36,031 nucleotides of DNA, from NCBI GenBank assembly GCA_018818125.1, contig JAHISQ010000054.1, forward strand, positions 130,514 to 166,544, in the 5' to 3' direction. Every line of letters begins with the position of its first letter. Positions within the stretch are counted from its first letter, which is position 1. The DNA is from Candidatus Rifleibacteriota bacterium (GTDB lineage Bacteria; Muiribacteriota; Ozemobacteria; Ozemobacterales; Ozemobacteraceae). The notes under the pieces were generated by a model. That model was not told the origin of the DNA. It made no database searches and saw only the letters and a list, made by a program, of their open reading frames with translations. A program made the position numbers and the translations under genes. Shown here in pieces: positions 23,523 to 32,155 of this stretch.

Positions 23523-24392
23523 TCACGCGTGGCGCAACACACGACTGACCGGACAGTAGGTAGCGGAATTTATTGCCGGCACTTTGCGGCTCGATGAGTT
23601 GCTCATCGCCTGAACACTGTTGCCACTCTGAAGAACAATGCCAATGTGGGTATCGGGGTCTTTGCGGCCATCACCGGTACGGTCATAGGTTGACCAGGTA
23701 ATTACGTCACCAGCCTGATACGGCGGAACCTTTACTTCCTTCCAGCCAAGCGCTTTAAGTTTTGGAATAGTTGCAAGAACGCCAAGCTGAATACCAGTAT
23801 TAACGCCTGCGTTCATCAAAGCCGTAGTAGCAACCTGGGCGCAACCGAGTGAACCACCCTTAGTTGCGGGAGCATAGGGGAAAGAGCCTGAGCGGCTGTA
23901 TTTGGTAACCAGATTGCGGGCAGAGTTAACCAGTTTTGCCTGCAGACTGCCGGAACCTGGAGCGGTAACCAACGCGTCGGAAGAAGATGAACTGCTGCCG
24001 GAACTCCCTGTGTCGCTTTTCGAGGCAGAAACATAGCGTGAATGGATATAGCGTGTTTCGCCGTTATATGAAATTTTGTACCAATCGCCTTCGCGACCAA
24101 TGATTTTGACCTTGTCATTATTGGAGAACCAGCCGGTGATCTTGCCCCATGGGCCAGTTCTGATGTTGAGGGCAGTTGAAACTCTAACGTAAGCGTCGCC
24201 CTCCGGCAAAGTTGCAGTCGCGCTCTCTCCGGCCTTTTCATCAGCTTTTGAGCTTGAGAACCAGCTTGTCCAACTTGATTGTCCCTGGTCTGATGACTGG
24301 TAATTTTTTAGTCCTTCATTAAAGTTCATCGCCAGAACCGAGCTACAGAGCAACACAAGACCACAGCACAGCAAAAATTTATTATGCCTCAT
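23523..24392 (-). CDS. Exported SH3b-domain protein with a cysteine-peptidase (NlpC/P60- or CHAP-like) domain
   Basis: The start is placed at the ATG at 24392 (289 residues), with AAGGAGAG five bases away; a GTG one codon upstream is too close to it. A signal peptide (about 1-22) is followed by a bacterial SH3 domain (about 66-122: YVRVSTALNIRTGPWGKITGWF...GDWYKISYNGETRYIHSRYV) and a Ser-rich linker. The catalytic-looking domain has Cys184 in LGCAQVATTALMNAG and His249 in DTHIGIVLQSG. SH3b modules bind peptidoglycan, and the second domain resembles cell-wall endopeptidases that cut peptide cross-links. It could open the wall locally for the pilin-like structure encoded downstream. The exact peptidase family needs a profile search. 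Confidence 0.8.
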   Translation of the reverse strand: MRHNKFLLCCGLVLLCSSVLAMNFNEGLKNYQSSDQGQSSWTSWFSSSKADEKAGESATATLPEGDAYVRVSTALNIRTGPWGKITGWFSNNDKVKIIGREGDWYKISYNGETRYIHSRYVSASKSDTGSSGSSSSSSDALVTAPGSGSLQAKLVNSARNLVTKYSRSGSFPYAPATKGGSLGCAQVATTALMNAGVNTGIQLGVLATIPKLKALGWKEVKVPPYQAGDVITWSTYDRTGDGRKDPDTHIGIVLQSGNSVQAMSNSSSRKVPAINSATYCPVSRVLRHA

Positions 24393-24516
24393 CACGTCTC
24401 TCCTTTACGCAATTTTTTTCAAAAAATTAGCGTTAGAACACTTACTCAACTATAATACTCCGCTACCTTAAAAAGGTTTCATTTTATTCTTTCCTTTAGA
24501 AGATCCAACAGAGAAG

Positions 24517-26955
24517 TTATCTTGCAAAGACAACAAGCTGACCAGAATCAGTGTATCTTGCCTCATCAACCTCAACGCCAATAAATTCAGTTTCGATATA
24601 AACCTCGGGTTCAGGCAGGGCAACTAGAAGATATCGTCCGGTGTCATCCTTAGCCAGCCAGGTCTGGTTGTCGGCATAATACTTTTGCAACTGCATCAAC
24701 AACTGCTCACCAGGTTTTGGCAATCCCGGCAACACGCCATTTACCGGCAAAGCAATACTGTCTCTTGGGATAACTGGCTCTCGAACTTTTGCTATTGCGG
24801 AAATCTCAGTAGGCTGTTCAAGTGAGCTGAAAAAAGAAAACAACAACGAAAAAAGAGCCAGAATCGCCAAAGCAGCAACCGTATACTGCGCTGATTTTCG
24901 CAAGTCAATGCCATTGTATTGATCAACTGATGTTTGCCATTTAAGATTCTTCTTGATCTTGACCAGTTCTTTGGCCTGTTCCATTGAGGCTTTTCTGGAC
25001 TCATTCTCAACGCTCTTTTTAGCAAAAAATGCCTCAATTTCATGCTCTTTGGCAATACCAGAAGAAATCAGCAATACTCTCAGCTCCTGCTGGGCATCTA
25101 AAAACACTTTTTTGAGTTCAGGCCGCTTATTTGCGAGATCAGCAAAAGCACAGAGTGAATCGAGCTTGGGGTTGGCAAGAAAAACGGCGATACAGGAATC
25201 CAGGAGATTGACGTCCTGTTCCTTGGCTAAAAACGCCAGCAGATTCGGAAAAATATAGGAAAAATCCATCTGCACAGTTGCTTCCAGACCATGAACCCTT
25301 CTTGCCTGGTCTTTGCTTTCGAGCAGATGTTTGATCAGGAACTTTGCGTATTCAGGAGCAGCTTTACTGGTAGCCCCGATTAGTACTTTTCTGATCAAAA
25401 ATGACTCAGTATCGATGTATTTGTTGATCAGCAGATGAAATTTATCCCAGTCAAACTTTGCCAGATATTCCAGGCCGGCCGCAATATAGTCGTCAGACTG
25501 TAACAACAATTGCCTTTCGGCAACATGTGAGTATCCATCGAGCTCAACATAGACCGCCGCTTTAAGCGCAGCATGGGCAATGGCTGAAGAAGAAGCAGGA
25601 TTGTCGAGTACAGCCTTAACTTTTGCCAGCATTTCTGGATTTTTACTAAATCGTGCCCGTGCCAGCTCTTTTATCTGAAGAGCTTCCTGATCGACCAGCA
25701 AAGCCGCTTCATTCTTCAGATCAGGAAGAGCAACCGCTTCGGCAATTTTCTCGTTGCTCTCCACAAGGCTCTCGACGGCACTCTCTTCGACTCCACTCTG
25801 TCTTTCGTCGGCCTTTTCAAGCAACTTGAGCAAATGACTTTTAAGTTTTTCATTCTGACACTTTGCAACAAAGGTGTTAACTGCGACATGAACATCCCTG
25901 TCGCTGATATTGTAATTCAGATGGCGCAATATGGCGGCCTGTTCGTCCCCTGTCTCATTATCGAAAGAAGCAAGCAGACCATAAACCAGAGACTGTGCCT
26001 GCAACTGCTTTGAGTATTCGTTGAGTTTTGCTTTATAGTCAGAAAAATTATCACATTGTCCCGACAGCTCAAGGTTGCCACAATAGCTGGCCAGAAACTT
26101 TTTAAGAAACTCGGCTTTTTGCTGCGTGGTTCTGGGGATAATACCAAGAAGTCTGAACGGAATTTCCTTGTCGGGGTTATTGAGCAAAACCGTGCAGGCC
26201 AGCTTAAAAATCTCAGAATCGGTTTCAACAGTGACCAGATTCAGCAAACTCTGTTTGATCAGCGAAAAATCAATGGTCGAACAAATCTGCAGAGCGGTAA
26301 GCCGGCTGTAATGATCGCCTTTTTCGAGACAGTCATTCATAAAGTCGGCAGCCAGCTCAGGAAAATGCTTTGCCATGCTCCAGATTGCCAGCGAGCGAAT
26401 AACCGGGTCGTTAATATGAACAATTTGCGGCAACCTTGTTTTTAAACTCTGCGGGAAGAGCTGTACAAGAGTTTTTATGCAGGCAAGCTGCAGACTCTTA
26501 TATTTTGAAAAAATGTTCTGTTCTAAAAATCCGAGCAGACCCGGTGGCCAGAATCTTCTGAACTTTCTTACGATAGTAGAGGCAACAACCGGGTTACTGG
26601 TTACTGCCAACAGCTTTGGCAGCATAATTTCGGGATTGGCTGACTTGATATCCCTGACCTTGATCGATTCAATCAAATTCAGCTGCTCCGATAAAGAAGA
26701 GGTAGGAAAAAGCTGTATGATCTGGTCGATGGGAAAAGATGGAGCCTGAGCATCAAATATCTTGAACTGATTCTGGTCAACTGCGTGCTGTAATAGAAGT
26801 TGGCACTCAGAGTCCTGTTCCAGGGCCAGGCAATCTTCGAGCAACGACAGCAGTTCAGAGCTTACCGGCGCTTTTAAAGCTGTTTCAATCGCCTGCAGCT
26901 TCAGCGTTTTGACGGGTGCCGTCAATTCTTTCTTCAATTCGTCAAAATCAAGCAT
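24517..26955 (-). CDS. Large HEAT-like repeat protein with a C-terminal membrane anchor
   Basis: The 812-residue protein is almost wholly alpha-helical. From about residue 1 to 640 it shows tandem helical pairs of the HEAT type, for example LLSLLEDCLALEQDSECQLLLQHAV, ACIKTLVQLFPQSLKTRLPQI and ARRVHGLEATVQMDFSYIF. One membrane segment (about 685-708, VAALAILALFSLLFSFFSSL) anchors it, and about 100 residues follow on the far side. It has no signal peptide, so the helical part is probably cytoplasmic and the tail periplasmic. The start has GGAG six bases before the ATG. Repeat scaffolds of this kind bind proteins. The downstream gene begins 121 bases away, so an operon link to it is possible but not certain. 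Confidence 0.75.
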   Translation of the reverse strand: MLDFDELKKELTAPVKTLKLQAIETALKAPVSSELLSLLEDCLALEQDSECQLLLQHAVDQNQFKIFDAQAPSFPIDQIIQLFPTSSLSEQLNLIESIKVRDIKSANPEIMLPKLLAVTSNPVVASTIVRKFRRFWPPGLLGFLEQNIFSKYKSLQLACIKTLVQLFPQSLKTRLPQIVHINDPVIRSLAIWSMAKHFPELAADFMNDCLEKGDHYSRLTALQICSTIDFSLIKQSLLNLVTVETDSEIFKLACTVLLNNPDKEIPFRLLGIIPRTTQQKAEFLKKFLASYCGNLELSGQCDNFSDYKAKLNEYSKQLQAQSLVYGLLASFDNETGDEQAAILRHLNYNISDRDVHVAVNTFVAKCQNEKLKSHLLKLLEKADERQSGVEESAVESLVESNEKIAEAVALPDLKNEAALLVDQEALQIKELARARFSKNPEMLAKVKAVLDNPASSSAIAHAALKAAVYVELDGYSHVAERQLLLQSDDYIAAGLEYLAKFDWDKFHLLINKYIDTESFLIRKVLIGATSKAAPEYAKFLIKHLLESKDQARRVHGLEATVQMDFSYIFPNLLAFLAKEQDVNLLDSCIAVFLANPKLDSLCAFADLANKRPELKKVFLDAQQELRVLLISSGIAKEHEIEAFFAKKSVENESRKASMEQAKELVKIKKNLKWQTSVDQYNGIDLRKSAQYTVAALAILALFSLLFSFFSSLEQPTEISAIAKVREPVIPRDSIALPVNGVLPGLPKPGEQLLMQLQKYYADNQTWLAKDDTGRYLLVALPEPEVYIETEFIGVEVDEARYTDSGQLVVFAR

Positions 26956-27331
26956 CGATCACTCCGACCTGAACTCTAAAACTATCTTATTCAGACTAAT
27001 ACTAAACTACCAAAGTTTTCAACACAGATTTAACCTGAGCAGCAATTCTCGGTCAGCTTTCTTCATTTTCGTCATTCCTGCCACTTAAATGGAGCCGAAA
27101 TCAATTGGCTAATCAGTGTCACAAGATTAACCCCAGGCCTATTCCGATGTGACAAACAACAAATATTCGAGAAAATTTAATCACCAAGGAGTCATTTCGT
27201 TAAGTGTTAATGAGGGTTTCTTAACTCGCCGCGAATTGATATAACTTGGTGCAACAGTTTCTTGATTACTTAAGCTGATCAGCATCAATTACAATCAAAT
27301 TTACGGTTAAGAATAATCAGGCCTGAGAATA
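26956..27331. other. 376-base intergenic region, no gene seen
   Basis: This AT-rich stretch separates two leftward genes. I find no convincing open frame, tRNA or terminator. A weak inverted repeat GTTAAG...CTTAAC is present near 27199-27225. It presumably contains the promoter of the HEAT-like gene, but no box pair stands out. Confidence 0.4.
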
Positions 27332-27673
27332 CTACAGCAGTGTAAAAGCCTGGGCAATATCGTCAGCCTGGGTCGAAAGCGAAAATACTCCGGTCAGCCC
27401 GAAAAACTTTTTTTGAATGGCATTCAGACCAGAAATTACAACCCGACCCTCGTAGTCCTCCACGATCATCAGGGTTTCAAGAAGAGTAGCCATGCCCAGA
27501 CTGTTGATAATCTCACATTTTTCGAAATCAAAGATCAGTCGACTTTTGTCTTTATCACAAAGGTGACCAACTTTGTCGGCAAGTCCCGCAAGCGTTTCGT
27601 TTGTGCAGTAATTCTGAAACCGCACAACCGGAAACCCTTTCTCTTCTGCAATTGTATAAGCAAGCGTTACCAT
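27332..27673 (-). CDS. STAS-domain protein (anti-sigma-factor antagonist type)
   Basis: The start is set at the ATG at 27673 (113 residues), with GGGAG six bases away; an upstream TTG frame at 27718 has no ribosome site. The fold pattern is that of SpoIIAA-like STAS proteins: beta strand, helix, then RLIFDFEKCEIINSLGMATLLETL, whose Ser in the INSLG loop is at the position phosphorylated by serine kinases in partner-switching systems, followed by RVVISGLNAIQKKFFGLTGV. It would bind or release an anti-sigma or similar kinase depending on phosphorylation. No partner gene is next to it. Confidence 0.8.
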   Translation of the reverse strand: MVTLAYTIAEEKGFPVVRFQNYCTNETLAGLADKVGHLCDKDKSRLIFDFEKCEIINSLGMATLLETLMIVEDYEGRVVISGLNAIQKKFFGLTGVFSLSTQADDIAQAFTLL

Positions 27674-28093
27674 TTCCAGCTCCCAACTCAGATTCTTGTC
27701 AAATTCTATCACAAACAATAATAAATAAATAATTTTGATTTTTCATTGTACACGAACGCTTGTTTTGAGTCCAAACTGCTTTTTGTGGTTTGTCATTGTC
27801 TGGCAATGATGATTGTTGCCGAAATATTTGTACTAAACAAAACCTCACACATGTTCGACAGTGTTTATGGATTTGTTTGCCTCCTTATTTTTCAGGTCCG
27901 GGTAACCCCCGGATTTTTTTTTGCCCGGTGAGCAGCTTTCAAATTTTGTGATTGCGCCAATAGCGCCTGACTCACAACTGAATCCTTACGTTGCTTCTGA
28001 CAATGATATGGCAGGCAGCTCAGAAACGTGCTAATCTTGTTTGCACTGCAATTACTCTGCAGTCAGCTCAAACATCACATCTGGAGACAACCC
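27674..28093. other. Intergenic region with a short orphan transcript candidate
   Basis: This 420-base stretch separates the leftward STAS gene and the rightward aminopeptidase gene. It holds a small hairpin (TCATTG 27793-27798 with CAATGA 27804-27809) and a terminator at 27897-27922. No convincing coding sequence is seen; a 61-codon open frame here runs through the terminator and lacks a ribosome site. Confidence 0.45.
27897..27922 (+). terminator. Orphan intrinsic terminator upstream of the aminopeptidase gene
   Basis: A 6-base GC-rich stem TCCGGG/CCCGGA (27897-27902 with 27908-27913) with a 5-base loop is followed by nine T. No rightward gene ends before it. A second CCCGG at 27924-27928 could pair with the same CCGGG and exclude the terminator, as in attenuators. 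It lies about 170 bases before the start codon at 28094. Confidence 0.65.
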
Positions 28094-29149
28094 GTGGACA
28101 AAACTGCCAGAGATTTTTTAACCAATCTGCTCAAAGCCCCATCGCCATCAGGAAACGAGAGTGCCCATCAACGGATATGGCTCGATTACGTTAAAAAATT
28201 CGCTCAGGTCGAAACCGACCATTCAGGCAACGCTATGGGCATGCTTAACCCGTCAGCAGACTTCAAGGTTCTCATTGCCGGCCATAGTGACGAAATCGCC
28301 ATGATGGTAAAGCGTATCGACGACCGCGGCTTTATCTACTTCACAAACTCCGGTGGCATCAAGCCAGCTCTGCTGCCAGGTCTCAAAGTAGATATACTTG
28401 GCTACGGCGGTAAAATCGGTGGAGTAATAGGTTTTAACCGCAAATCCGGCTCTGATGCTCCGAGCAAACCAAAGTGTGAAGATTATTTTATCGACTGTGG
28501 ATACGGCAACAAAAAAGAGCTCGAAAAACTTGTATGTGTCGGCGACTATATTCTTTATCAGAGCGAGCCAGAGTTTCTTAACAACGACAAACTGGTTTGC
28601 AAAGGGCTCGATAATAAAACCGGTTCCTTTATTGTTGCCGAAGTACTCAAAAAACTTAGCCGTCAGAAGCTGAAAGTCGGCGTCTATGCGGTAAGCACTA
28701 CGGGTGAAGAAACCAACATGCGCGGTGCTCACTGCGCCAGTGCAACAATCAAACCAAGCATGGGCATTGCCTGCGATGTAACTTACAATACCGATACTCC
28801 GGGCGAAGATGCACAGAATCCGTCAGAGGTTCTGTTGGGCAGGGGACCGGCTCTTTCGGTTGGCAGTCCGATCAATAGACGCATAAACGAGCTGCTCGAA
28901 AAAAGCGCGAAAAGAATCAAAATGCCGCTGCAATTCGAATTAACGCCAGATCGCACGCATACCGATGCCGATAAAATCATGTTTTCGGGCAACGGCGTGC
29001 CGGTAGCACTGGTTTCGCTGCCACTGCGTTACATGCATTCACCGATTGAAATGGCCTCATTGAAAGATATAGATGCGGTGATAAATCTGCTCAGCGCGAC
29101 TATCGCGGACCTCACCGGGAAAGAAGACCTGCGACCGCTTAAACCCTGA
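28094..29149 (+). CDS. M42-family aminopeptidase
   Basis: The start is taken at GTG 28094 (351 residues) because GGAG lies seven bases away; longer in-frame starts at 28028 lack one. The protein is a metallopeptidase of the M42 family (FrvX/glutamyl aminopeptidase type). Visible metal and catalytic residues are His64 and Asp66 in AGHSDEI, Asp173 in KGLDNKTGS, Glu205-Glu206 in TTGEETN, Asp228 in ACDVTYN and the final His in RYMHSPIE. Such enzymes form large cytoplasmic tetrahedral complexes that trim N-terminal residues from peptides, using two zinc or cobalt ions. Length is normal for the family. It ends 30 bases before the convergent DUF364-type gene. Confidence 0.92.
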   Translation: MDKTARDFLTNLLKAPSPSGNESAHQRIWLDYVKKFAQVETDHSGNAMGMLNPSADFKVLIAGHSDEIAMMVKRIDDRGFIYFTNSGGIKPALLPGLKVDILGYGGKIGGVIGFNRKSGSDAPSKPKCEDYFIDCGYGNKKELEKLVCVGDYILYQSEPEFLNNDKLVCKGLDNKTGSFIVAEVLKKLSRQKLKVGVYAVSTTGEETNMRGAHCASATIKPSMGIACDVTYNTDTPGEDAQNPSEVLLGRGPALSVGSPINRRINELLEKSAKRIKMPLQFELTPDRTHTDADKIMFSGNGVPVALVSLPLRYMHSPIEMASLKDIDAVINLLSATIADLTGKEDLRPLKP

Positions 29150-29179
29150 TATTACTAAGCATTCAGTTACCAGCAAGAT

Positions 29180-29965
29180 TCAACGCGGCGGAGTGACTTC
29201 TTCGTAACCATGCATTAGTTCAGGATTTTTAGAAAACAGAACACAGCGCAAACCGTTAAGATGGCGAGGCGCACCGCCCTGACTGACCTTGGCATAGACT
29301 TCATTCTCGTTTTCTACCCATGCTCCACCGATCACATCGACGCCAAAATCAAACAGTGCCGAACTCAATGGCACTGAAGGACCGACGACGATAACCGTAG
29401 CACCTGGTTTTTTGAGTGCTAACAGCCCTTCGATTGTATCGTTGAGACAGGTAACCCCGGTCATGGCGACAACATCAGCCTGCGGAATGATTCTAACCGC
29501 GTCACCAGCATTCATATCGCCTTCCTGAGGACGTTTTTCTATAATGTGAAATGCTGAGGCTAATTCCCTGATGCGTTCAGTATGTGGGAAATGCCCGATC
29601 ATAGCGACTCTTTTGCCAGCTCCAAGTTGAGCAGCAAGTTCGAGAGCGTTTCCGCTAAAATATTTTTTGCCATCAAGCGGCAATGAACTGTTGATGGCTG
29701 CTATCGCAAACGAGCGCTCAATACCCTGTAGAGAATCAGTCCAGCTTAAAACCTTTTTCAGTCCAAGGGTTTCAACTTCACCCATATGAGAAACCGGCAG
29801 ATGAACCTTGTATTCAAAAACCCGCTCATCACTCAGAGTCATGCTCATGCCCAGTCGCTTTGATTTAACTGTGGTTACAAACGCAAAGGTAGCAACCTTC
29901 TGAAGTGGCAGCTCATAAAATTCTGCTGGAATAGTAGCTTTTACGGCTTCAAGTATTAAAGACAT
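29180..29965 (-). CDS. DUF4213/DUF364-type (putative heavy-metal chelation) protein, copy 1
   Basis: The 261-residue product has two parts. An N-terminal region (about 1-100, with the segment IERSFAIAAINSSL) resembles DUF4213. A Rossmann-like C-terminal half (about 115-240) carries KRVAMIGHFPHTERI, ADVVAMTGVTCLNDTIEGLL and GATVIVVGPSVPLS, the pattern of DUF364. The family is annotated as putative heavy-metal chelation, based on structure; substrate and reaction are unknown. A GGGAG ribosome site precedes the ATG. It is divergent from a second member of the family at 30344. Confidence 0.82.
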   Translation of the reverse strand: MSLILEAVKATIPAEFYELPLQKVATFAFVTTVKSKRLGMSMTLSDERVFEYKVHLPVSHMGEVETLGLKKVLSWTDSLQGIERSFAIAAINSSLPLDGKKYFSGNALELAAQLGAGKRVAMIGHFPHTERIRELASAFHIIEKRPQEGDMNAGDAVRIIPQADVVAMTGVTCLNDTIEGLLALKKPGATVIVVGPSVPLSSALFDFGVDVIGGAWVENENEVYAKVSQGGAPRHLNGLRCVLFSKNPELMHGYEEVTPPR

Positions 29966-30138
29966 AATCTCTCCCTCGACAAATTATAAAGCCAGGCAAC
30001 TAAAAATAATTCTTTTCAAGACTACATACAACAGTTTTCTGGCATATGCAAAAAATAAAATCATAATTGAGCACCGCGACATATCGCAGGAAGCGCTTAA
30101 TCACTGCTTTCTAGAAGCATTCCTCAAAAGTAATCTAA

Positions 30139-30167
30139 TTGACATCCAGAGCAATTCGGTTTAACAT
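30139..30167 (+). promoter_or_regulatory. Near-consensus promoter of the second DUF364-type gene
   Basis: A perfect TTGACA (30139-30144) and TAACAT (30162-30167) are separated by 17 bases. Transcription would start near 30174, leaving about 170 bases of untranslated leader. Confidence 0.65.
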
Positions 30168-30173
30168 AAAAAC

Positions 30174-30343
30174 AGTTTGCAAAGTAGCATTAAGTATTAA
30201 CGCAAATCGTTTTGTCTGTAGAGAAACAGCAGTTGTTACGCAGAACAGATCGCGCTGCCAACAGTGGCAAGTTGCAGATAAACCATTCTCTCAGGTAGAG
30301 AATAATGTTTTCAGTAGAATTTGGCCTGAACAAGGAGAGAAAA
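30174..30343 (+). other. Long 5' leader with hairpins, candidate regulatory RNA
   Basis: Between the predicted transcription start and the ATG at 30344 lie about 170 bases without a gene. They contain a perfect 7-base hairpin ATTCTCT/AGAGAAT (30285-30291 with 30297-30303) with a 5-base loop, TGCCA/TGGCA around an ACAG loop near 30257-30270, and CTGT/ACAG pairings near 30215-30232. The terminal hairpin ends about 27 bases before the ribosome site. No known riboswitch class is recognised. Confidence 0.4.
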
Positions 30344-31084
30344 ATGGGAATTCATCAAAGACTTATTGAATGTGCGACTCCGTGGGCTGAGGGCCAGCAG
30401 ATCAAAGAACTGCGCTTCGGGCTTGGCTACAGCTGCGTTGAGCTCAGCGACGGGCGCATGGGGGTGGCCTGGACACCAGATCAGAAAACCTGCTCATGCA
30501 CACACCTTGAGGCTGCCGGCAAGATTACCGGGCAGCCGGCGGTCGAGATCTTGAACTGGCTGAGCAACAACAACGCCCTTGAGCGCACCGCTGGCCTGGC
30601 AGTTTTTAACGCTCTGAATTCCCGCAAAGAGCGTATGTTTATCGAAGGCGAAGCCGTATCACTGCTTAGGCTTCAGGCTATCGATCATGTCGTCATGATT
30701 GGCTATTTTGCGCCAGTAGTGCCAACAATAAAAGCAAGCGGATGCCGTTTTGAAGTGGTTGAGCTTGACCCGGAAAAGCCCGATGTTATCTCACCAGATC
30801 AGGGTTTTAAGTCGCTGGCAGAGTGCGACATCGCAATTATCACGGCAACCAGTATAATCAATGGCACTTGCGACAATCTGCTGGAAGCCTTAAAACGCAA
30901 TCGCGGCGCAGTAATCCTCGGCCCGTCGACACCAATGTGCCCGGAAGCCTTTGCCGGAACCCGGATAACCCAGCTCAGCGGATCTTATGTAGTTAACCCG
31001 GATCAGGTTAAAACAATAATTTCTGAAGGCGGCGGCACCCGCCTGCTTAAAAAGCACCTGCGCTTTGCAACAACAATGGTTTAA
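30344..31084 (+). CDS. DUF364-type (putative heavy-metal chelation) protein, copy 2
   Basis: The start is the ATG at 30344 (246 residues), with AAGGAGAG five bases away. It has the same layout as the divergent copy 1. The N-terminal part contains LERTAGLAVFNALNSR, which matches IERSFAIAAINSSL. The Rossmann-like half contains DHVVMIGYFAPVVPTIK, CDIAIITATSIINGTCDNLLEAL and GAVILGPSTPMCPEAF. Copy 2 has a Cys-rich stretch TCSCTH (about 59-64) that copy 1 lacks. The role is unknown, but the two copies plus the Mrp, MinD and NifX-like genes nearby point to metal or cofactor handling. Confidence 0.82.
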   Translation: MGIHQRLIECATPWAEGQQIKELRFGLGYSCVELSDGRMGVAWTPDQKTCSCTHLEAAGKITGQPAVEILNWLSNNNALERTAGLAVFNALNSRKERMFIEGEAVSLLRLQAIDHVVMIGYFAPVVPTIKASGCRFEVVELDPEKPDVISPDQGFKSLAECDIAIITATSIINGTCDNLLEALKRNRGAVILGPSTPMCPEAFAGTRITQLSGSYVVNPDQVKTIISEGGGTRLLKKHLRFATTMV

Positions 31085-31170
31085 ACCACAATTTAATCAG
31101 CATATTTATATGCGTCTCCGCTGGAAGCTCATGCAATGATTGTTCTTGAGGCTTGCTTGGCCAACTTTAA

Positions 31171-31218
31171 CGCATTCAACGCGGACCTGTTCGCTGTAAA
31201 CGCTCTGAATGCGGTTTT
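31171..31218 (+). terminator. Possible terminator after the second DUF364-type gene
   Basis: A perfect 8-base stem CGCATTCA/TGAATGCG (31171-31178 with 31206-31213) closes a 27-base loop and is followed by GTTTTAT. The large loop and short T run make this a weak candidate. Confidence 0.4.
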
Positions 31219-31262
31219 ATCTAAGTATTAAGCTTTCTGGAAGAAATTCTTTTTCAGAACAT

Positions 31263-32057
31263 TCAGTTGAACTCTTTTATTTTGCCTGCAAAAACAGGTT
31301 CAAAGGTAAATACAGTATTAAACAATCTGATCACTGCAGCATCAACGCAATGACAGGGCATCAACAGCTCGACGCCTGAATTCATGAGATAAGCAACGGT
31401 AGGCATAATAGCCGGACTGCCATCTTTCAAATGAAAGCCACCTGCAACAGCGGCAATTCTGCTTTTTCCGGTAATGCTTTTGGCATACTCAATAATGTTG
31501 CATATCCCTGAGTGACCACAGCCAGCGATAACAACCAGCCCCTCATCAGTATCTATGACCAGCGCCGAATCGTCGGAGACAAAATCTGGAGTGCCATCCT
31601 CTTTAAAAAACGAAGTCTGCTTCGACTCAAAAGAATTTGATCGTGGTATCGCACCAAGAAAGAAAACAGATTCTGAAAGCTTTAAAGGCTCCGCACTTAA
31701 AACCAGATCAAAATTCTTCTTGGCAAAGTGTCGATCGAATTTAAGACCAATGGAAGTTGAATCTTTATCGCGATAACGCCGGATAAAGCAGTCGGGGTGA
31801 CAGATCAGCCTTTCACCGGTCAAAAACTCAAAGCCATTGCCATGATCGTAGTGCCCATGACTAAGCACCAGACAATCGACACTGGCAGGATCGACACCAA
31901 GCCGGCCGGCATTTTCCAGAAAAAGGCGGCTCTGCCCGGCGTCAAACAGAATTTTGATATCAGCTTCGATAAAAATCGACAGCCCATGCTCGCCCGGGCA
32001 ACCGGGCCCAGGGTTGTCATCAACCAGGAAACTGATTTTTAGCGACCGCTTGAGCAT
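31263..32057 (-). CDS. Metallo-beta-lactamase-fold hydrolase (COG1237 type)
   Basis: The start is placed at the ATG at 32057 (264 residues), twelve bases from GAGGAG; a TTG at 32090 is the alternative. The fold signature HGHYDHG (about 67-73) binds two metals, and later ligands are GCGHSG and the final GGFHL. The sequence LSIFIEADIKILFDAGQS near the start and the HSGICNIIEYA segment are typical of COG1237, sometimes labelled dihydropterin-aminobenzene phosphate synthase-like. Family members often lie beside MinD/NifX-type genes in anaerobes, as here, but the substrate is unproven. It is a cytoplasmic enzyme. Confidence 0.85.
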   Translation of the reverse strand: MLKRSLKISFLVDDNPGPGCPGEHGLSIFIEADIKILFDAGQSRLFLENAGRLGVDPASVDCLVLSHGHYDHGNGFEFLTGERLICHPDCFIRRYRDKDSTSIGLKFDRHFAKKNFDLVLSAEPLKLSESVFFLGAIPRSNSFESKQTSFFKEDGTPDFVSDDSALVIDTDEGLVVIAGCGHSGICNIIEYAKSITGKSRIAAVAGGFHLKDGSPAIMPTVAYLMNSGVELLMPCHCVDAAVIRLFNTVFTFEPVFAGKIKEFN

Positions 32058-32155
32058 ATATTCTGTCTTCTCCTCTTTAAGAGTTATCAACAGAATGCTT
32101 TTCAGTCAAGCTTTAACGCCTCAGCTTTTCCGCAATTTAGTTGGCAACGTGTTTG

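Noticed and set aside
28253..28732. A 159-codon open frame opposite the M42 aminopeptidase
   Set aside because: The sense frame has all the metal-ligand motifs of the family; the antisense frame has none and lacks a ribosome site.
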